Below, piece after piece: positions 11,281-14,103 of a stretch of 14,103 bases of DNA. Location: the NCBI GenBank assembly GCA_024640485.1, contig JAHEEY010000065.1:1-14103 (forward strand). Reading direction: 5' to 3'. The translations under genes were made by a program, and so were the position numbers. Below the pieces are notes generated by a model. The model ran no database searches. It was not told where the DNA came from and worked only from the letters and a program-made list of their open reading frames with translations. Position 1 is the stretch's first letter. Each line of letters opens with the position of its first letter. Source of the stretch: Chloroflexota bacterium. GTDB lineage: Bacteria > Chloroflexota > Anaerolineae > Promineifilales > Promineifilaceae.

Positions 11281-14093
11281 AAGCCATTGACTGGGAAGAT
11301 CCCGCCCGCGGCTACCGGGAAGCCGCCGCTCTCCTGGCCCGTTTCCAACCAGACACCCTCAACCCTTACGGAGAAGCCGGTTCCCGAGACATAGCCATGG
11401 TCTACCTGGTGCCCGACAGCACCATCGTCTACGACAACGGCGGAGAGCCGTTTTGGATGCTGCAGCATAAGGTGCGCCGGGCCACCCTGGAACAGTTGGG
11501 CACCCCGCAAGCCCTGCGCCAGGCCCTTCAAGCCAACAACCTCACGCCCAAGACCCTCTTGCAGGAGATGATCGAGGCGTACATCGTTGGCTCTCCACTG
11601 CCCCTCCATGAGCAGAGCCTGGAACAGCTTACCAATACCTTGCAGGTCGTCGAATGGTTCGAAGGGTTGCTGGACGATCTCCCCCCCAGAGCGGAAGTGG
11701 AGCAGCGGATTGCCGTCGGCCGTCTGCTGGCCCCCCTCAATCACCTGGCCGGAAAATGGTTCCGCGGCCGAGATCGCGAGCTGTCCGATCTGGGAGATTA
11801 CGTCGGCATCACCCCCCCCGGCGCGTCCGACGATATCCCCAACGTCCACCCCGAACCAGACCTCGACAGCCGGCCGCCGCTGATGATTCACGGTCTCGGC
11901 GGTCTGGGGAAGTCCAGCCTAATCTCCCGCTTCATCCTGGACCATGTAGACGGCCTGCCCGACCACCAGCGGATACCGGTCGCTTATCTCGACTTCGACC
12001 GGCCCGGATTGATCGCCGAGCAGCCGGAAACGCTGCTGATGGAGGCTGCCCGCCAGTTAGCCATCCAATATCCCCAGGTGGCCGCCCAATGCGAAAAACT
12101 GCGCCACGATTGGGCCAGGGAAATCAGAGAAACCGCCAGGCTCAATGACGACTTCGGTTACAAGAGTAGCGTCCAGGCGCAGATGGAAAATATCCGTGTT
12201 GATATCCTGCAGCTGCGCGTCTCCTTCTTCTCTGATTTCAGCCAAATCGTTTCACAAATCCTAGACGGGACACAGAAACCCTACCTGTTTGTGCTCGACA
12301 CCTTCGAAGAGGTCCAATACCGCAGCCGGGATTCTGTGGCCGAGTTATGGCGATTCCTTCGCGGCATGCAGCAGCAGCTCCCCACCTTGCGTACTGTCCT
12401 CGCCGGGCGGGCCACGATAGAAGAGATCCCCACCACCCCCTACCTGCTCGAAGGGCTAGACGAGGAAGCCTCCGTCGGCTTTCTGCTGGCCCGCGGCGTG
12501 GAAGATGAGTCTATTGCCCTGGCCATCGCCCGCGATTTGGACGGCAATCCCCTCAGCCTCCATCTGGCCGCCCAGGTAGTGGACAAGCTGCGACAGGAAC
12601 AGGGCGGCGCCCTGAGCCAACAAGATGTCCACGCGCTCCTGCAAGATATCGCCGCCGATCACGTTCAAGGGTACCTCTACCGGCGCATCCTGGAACATAT
12701 CCACGACCCCATGGCCAGGGAAATCGCCCATCCAGGGTTGATCTTGCGCCGGCTCACCCCGGAGATCATTCTCAAAGTCCTGGCGGAACCCTGTGGTCTG
12801 AAAATAGACACCCTGGACCAGGCGAATGCCATCTTCATGGAACTACAGCGAGAGGCTGCCCTGGTGCAGTTCGATGCCAGCGGCGCCCTCACCCACCGCC
12901 GCGATGTACGCCAGGTCATGTTGGTCGCCCTGAGAGAGGATGAACCGGTAAGAGTGACCAAGATTCACCGAAGAGCCATCGAATACTACCAGAATTTCGA
13001 TGATCCCCTCTCCCGGGCCGAAGAGATCTATCATCGCATGTTCATGGAGCCTGACTTCGCCAACATCGACACCCGTTGGATGGATGATGTGCAGCCCTAT
13101 CTGGTAAACGCCTTGAGCGAACTGCCCGCCTGGGCCCAACCGGAGCTCGCCTCTCGCCTTCATGTAGAAGGGTTTGAGATCGACTGGGATCGCGCCAGCG
13201 CCGAAGCATGGCAGCTCCGCGCCGAGAAACGGGCCATGGAGCTGGTCAATCGCGGCCGCTTCACCGAGGCAATCGACCAGCTCGCCCAATGGCCCTTCAA
13301 GAAGGCCGAATACTCGCTGGGCAGCCCGCTCTATTTGCTGGAAGCCCAGGCGCTGGCTGGCCTCCGCCGTTGGGATGCCGCCCGCGTCGTCGCCAATCGG
13401 GGCATTAGTTCCACCCTGAAAACAGACAACGTCGGCCTGCTTATCGAGCTCTACCTGTTGTCCTCCCTCGCTTCCGAAAATACCGCCCATTACCCCCAAT
13501 CCAGGGAAATGTTGGCCGAGGCACGAACCCTGCTGCGCCATTCCAACGATCGCCGCCGGCAGCTTGAAGTGGAAATTCGTCTGCTGCGCCAATACCGGCT
13601 GGAGGGGGTCAGCGACCACCCAGACTTAAGCCCGCTGCGGCAATCTATAGCGGCCAGCTTCACTAACCTCCAGGACTTCGACCTTGCCAGCTATCCCCGG
13701 CTGCTGCGCGACCTGGCTCTGGAAATGGGCCGGCTGGACCAGAAGATCCTGGCTCGGATCATCCGGTTGATCGGGCTGGGCCAGCCGGATATCAACCAGC
13801 AAGTACAGCTGCTCAACGCCGTCGCCGCATGGGATATCGAGGCCGCCGCTGGAGGGCAGCCGGTCAAGCTGGATTGGCCGTTTATTCCCGATGACATCAA
13901 GGGTTCACTGAATGATCCCACCTCCCGCCGGGAGACATGGGGATGGCTGGTAGAACAAAATGACAGCCTCCGCGATTTGACCTTTTCCAGCTTGCTGGAT
14001 AGCGAGACCGTCATCCCCGACGCTGTCTCTGTCGCGCTGGTGGGCATCCTCCAGGGATCGTCACAAGACCGGCTCTATTCATCCTTACTTTAG
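11277..14093 (+). CDS. Large STAND-type NTPase with helical repeats (likely sensor)
   Basis: A 938-residue signalling NTPase. Residues 1-160 match nothing I recognise; the segment WFRGRDRELSDL (161-172) resembles the short motif that often precedes bacterial STAND ATPase domains. The NTPase has Walker A G206LGGLGKS213, Walker B YLFVLDTFEE (D341), a sensor-like strand TVLAGR (R378) and a GNPLSL motif (423-428) equivalent to the GxP motif of STAND/NB-ARC proteins. A winged-helix-like segment (about 480-560) follows, then helical, TPR-like repeats from about 640 to 770 and a less clear helical C-terminus. In this family the C-terminal repeats usually sense the trigger and nucleotide exchange drives oligomer formation. 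No effector domain (nuclease, TIR, protease) is fused to it, so the effector is probably supplied in trans by the EAD1 protease of the same operon. The gene is complete, ending 10 bases before the window edge; more operon genes may follow. Confidence 0.9.
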   Translation: MKAIDWEDPARGYREAAALLARFQPDTLNPYGEAGSRDIAMVYLVPDSTIVYDNGGEPFWMLQHKVRRATLEQLGTPQALRQALQANNLTPKTLLQEMIEAYIVGSPLPLHEQSLEQLTNTLQVVEWFEGLLDDLPPRAEVEQRIAVGRLLAPLNHLAGKWFRGRDRELSDLGDYVGITPPGASDDIPNVHPEPDLDSRPPLMIHGLGGLGKSSLISRFILDHVDGLPDHQRIPVAYLDFDRPGLIAEQPETLLMEAARQLAIQYPQVAAQCEKLRHDWAREIRETARLNDDFGYKSSVQAQMENIRVDILQLRVSFFSDFSQIVSQILDGTQKPYLFVLDTFEEVQYRSRDSVAELWRFLRGMQQQLPTLRTVLAGRATIEEIPTTPYLLEGLDEEASVGFLLARGVEDESIALAIARDLDGNPLSLHLAAQVVDKLRQEQGGALSQQDVHALLQDIAADHVQGYLYRRILEHIHDPMAREIAHPGLILRRLTPEIILKVLAEPCGLKIDTLDQANAIFMELQREAALVQFDASGALTHRRDVRQVMLVALREDEPVRVTKIHRRAIEYYQNFDDPLSRAEEIYHRMFMEPDFANIDTRWMDDVQPYLVNALSELPAWAQPELASRLHVEGFEIDWDRASAEAWQLRAEKRAMELVNRGRFTEAIDQLAQWPFKKAEYSLGSPLYLLEAQALAGLRRWDAARVVANRGISSTLKTDNVGLLIELYLLSSLASENTAHYPQSREMLAEARTLLRHSNDRRRQLEVEIRLLRQYRLEGVSDHPDLSPLRQSIAASFTNLQDFDLASYPRLLRDLALEMGRLDQKILARIIRLIGLGQPDINQQVQLLNAVAAWDIEAAAGGQPVKLDWPFIPDDIKGSLNDPTSRRETWGWLVEQNDSLRDLTFSSLLDSETVIPDAVSVALVGILQGSSQDRLYSSLL

Positions 14094-14103
14094 CGGCAGT
14101 TAG

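Noticed and set aside
12843..13619. 258-codon open frame on the minus strand
   Set aside because: Antisense to the helical region of the STAND NTPase, with no family resemblance; explained by codon bias of the sense gene.
1..14103. CRISPR arrays, tRNA or rRNA genes, insertion sequences
   Set aside because: No regularly spaced direct repeats, cloverleaf-like segments, rRNA-like stretches or transposase genes were seen by eye.

Overview
This looks like bacterial chromosomal DNA, moderately GC-rich, with every recognisable gene on the + strand. The gene mix suggests Chloroflexota (Anaerolineae/Caldilineae-like): a NarL/LiaR-type two-component pair, a very large secreted CotA-like multicopper oxidase with fibronectin type III domains, and an effector-associated-domain (EAD) conflict operon. 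The phylum is an inference from gene content; there is no rRNA or other marker gene here.

Region 1 (2-2488) holds the 3' part of a membrane-linked GAF-PAS histidine kinase, truncated by the window edge. A LuxR/NarL response regulator follows 12 bases later. A 17-bp palindrome and a strong Rho-independent terminator close this unit.

Region 2 (2489-8684) starts with a small single-domain protein that looks like a receiver domain without its phosphorylation residues. Next is a 42-codon candidate small ORF with a strong ribosome binding site, not previously named as far as I can tell. Then comes a 1764-residue secreted multicopper oxidase. It has a signal peptide, six GSGY-type repeats inserted near the N-terminus, a CotA-like core with all four copper-binding motifs, and five C-terminal fibronectin III domains. 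A 13-bp hairpin lies just after the stop codon, and a 12-bp-stem terminator with a T tract ends the unit.

Region 3 (8685-9105) has no convincing gene. It holds a candidate sigma70 promoter, a nested inverted repeat, and a cluster of TGACA/TGTCA pentamers just upstream of the next operon.

Region 4 (9106-14093) is the most interesting part: a tight three-gene operon. Gene A is an EAD1 domain fused to a trypsin-like serine protease with an intact catalytic triad. Gene B is a second EAD1 domain fused to a small P-loop ATPase. Gene C, joined to B by an ATGA overlap, is a 938-residue STAND-type NTPase with an unrecognised N-terminal region and helical C-terminal repeats. The layout fits an NTP-dependent immune or conflict switch: the large STAND protein would sense a trigger, the EAD1-ATPase would relay it, and homotypic EAD1-EAD1 contact would recruit or activate the protease. 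EAD-coupled STAND/protease systems are known from comparative genomics; this particular three-part arrangement and its trigger are, as far as can be told from sequence alone, uncharacterised.
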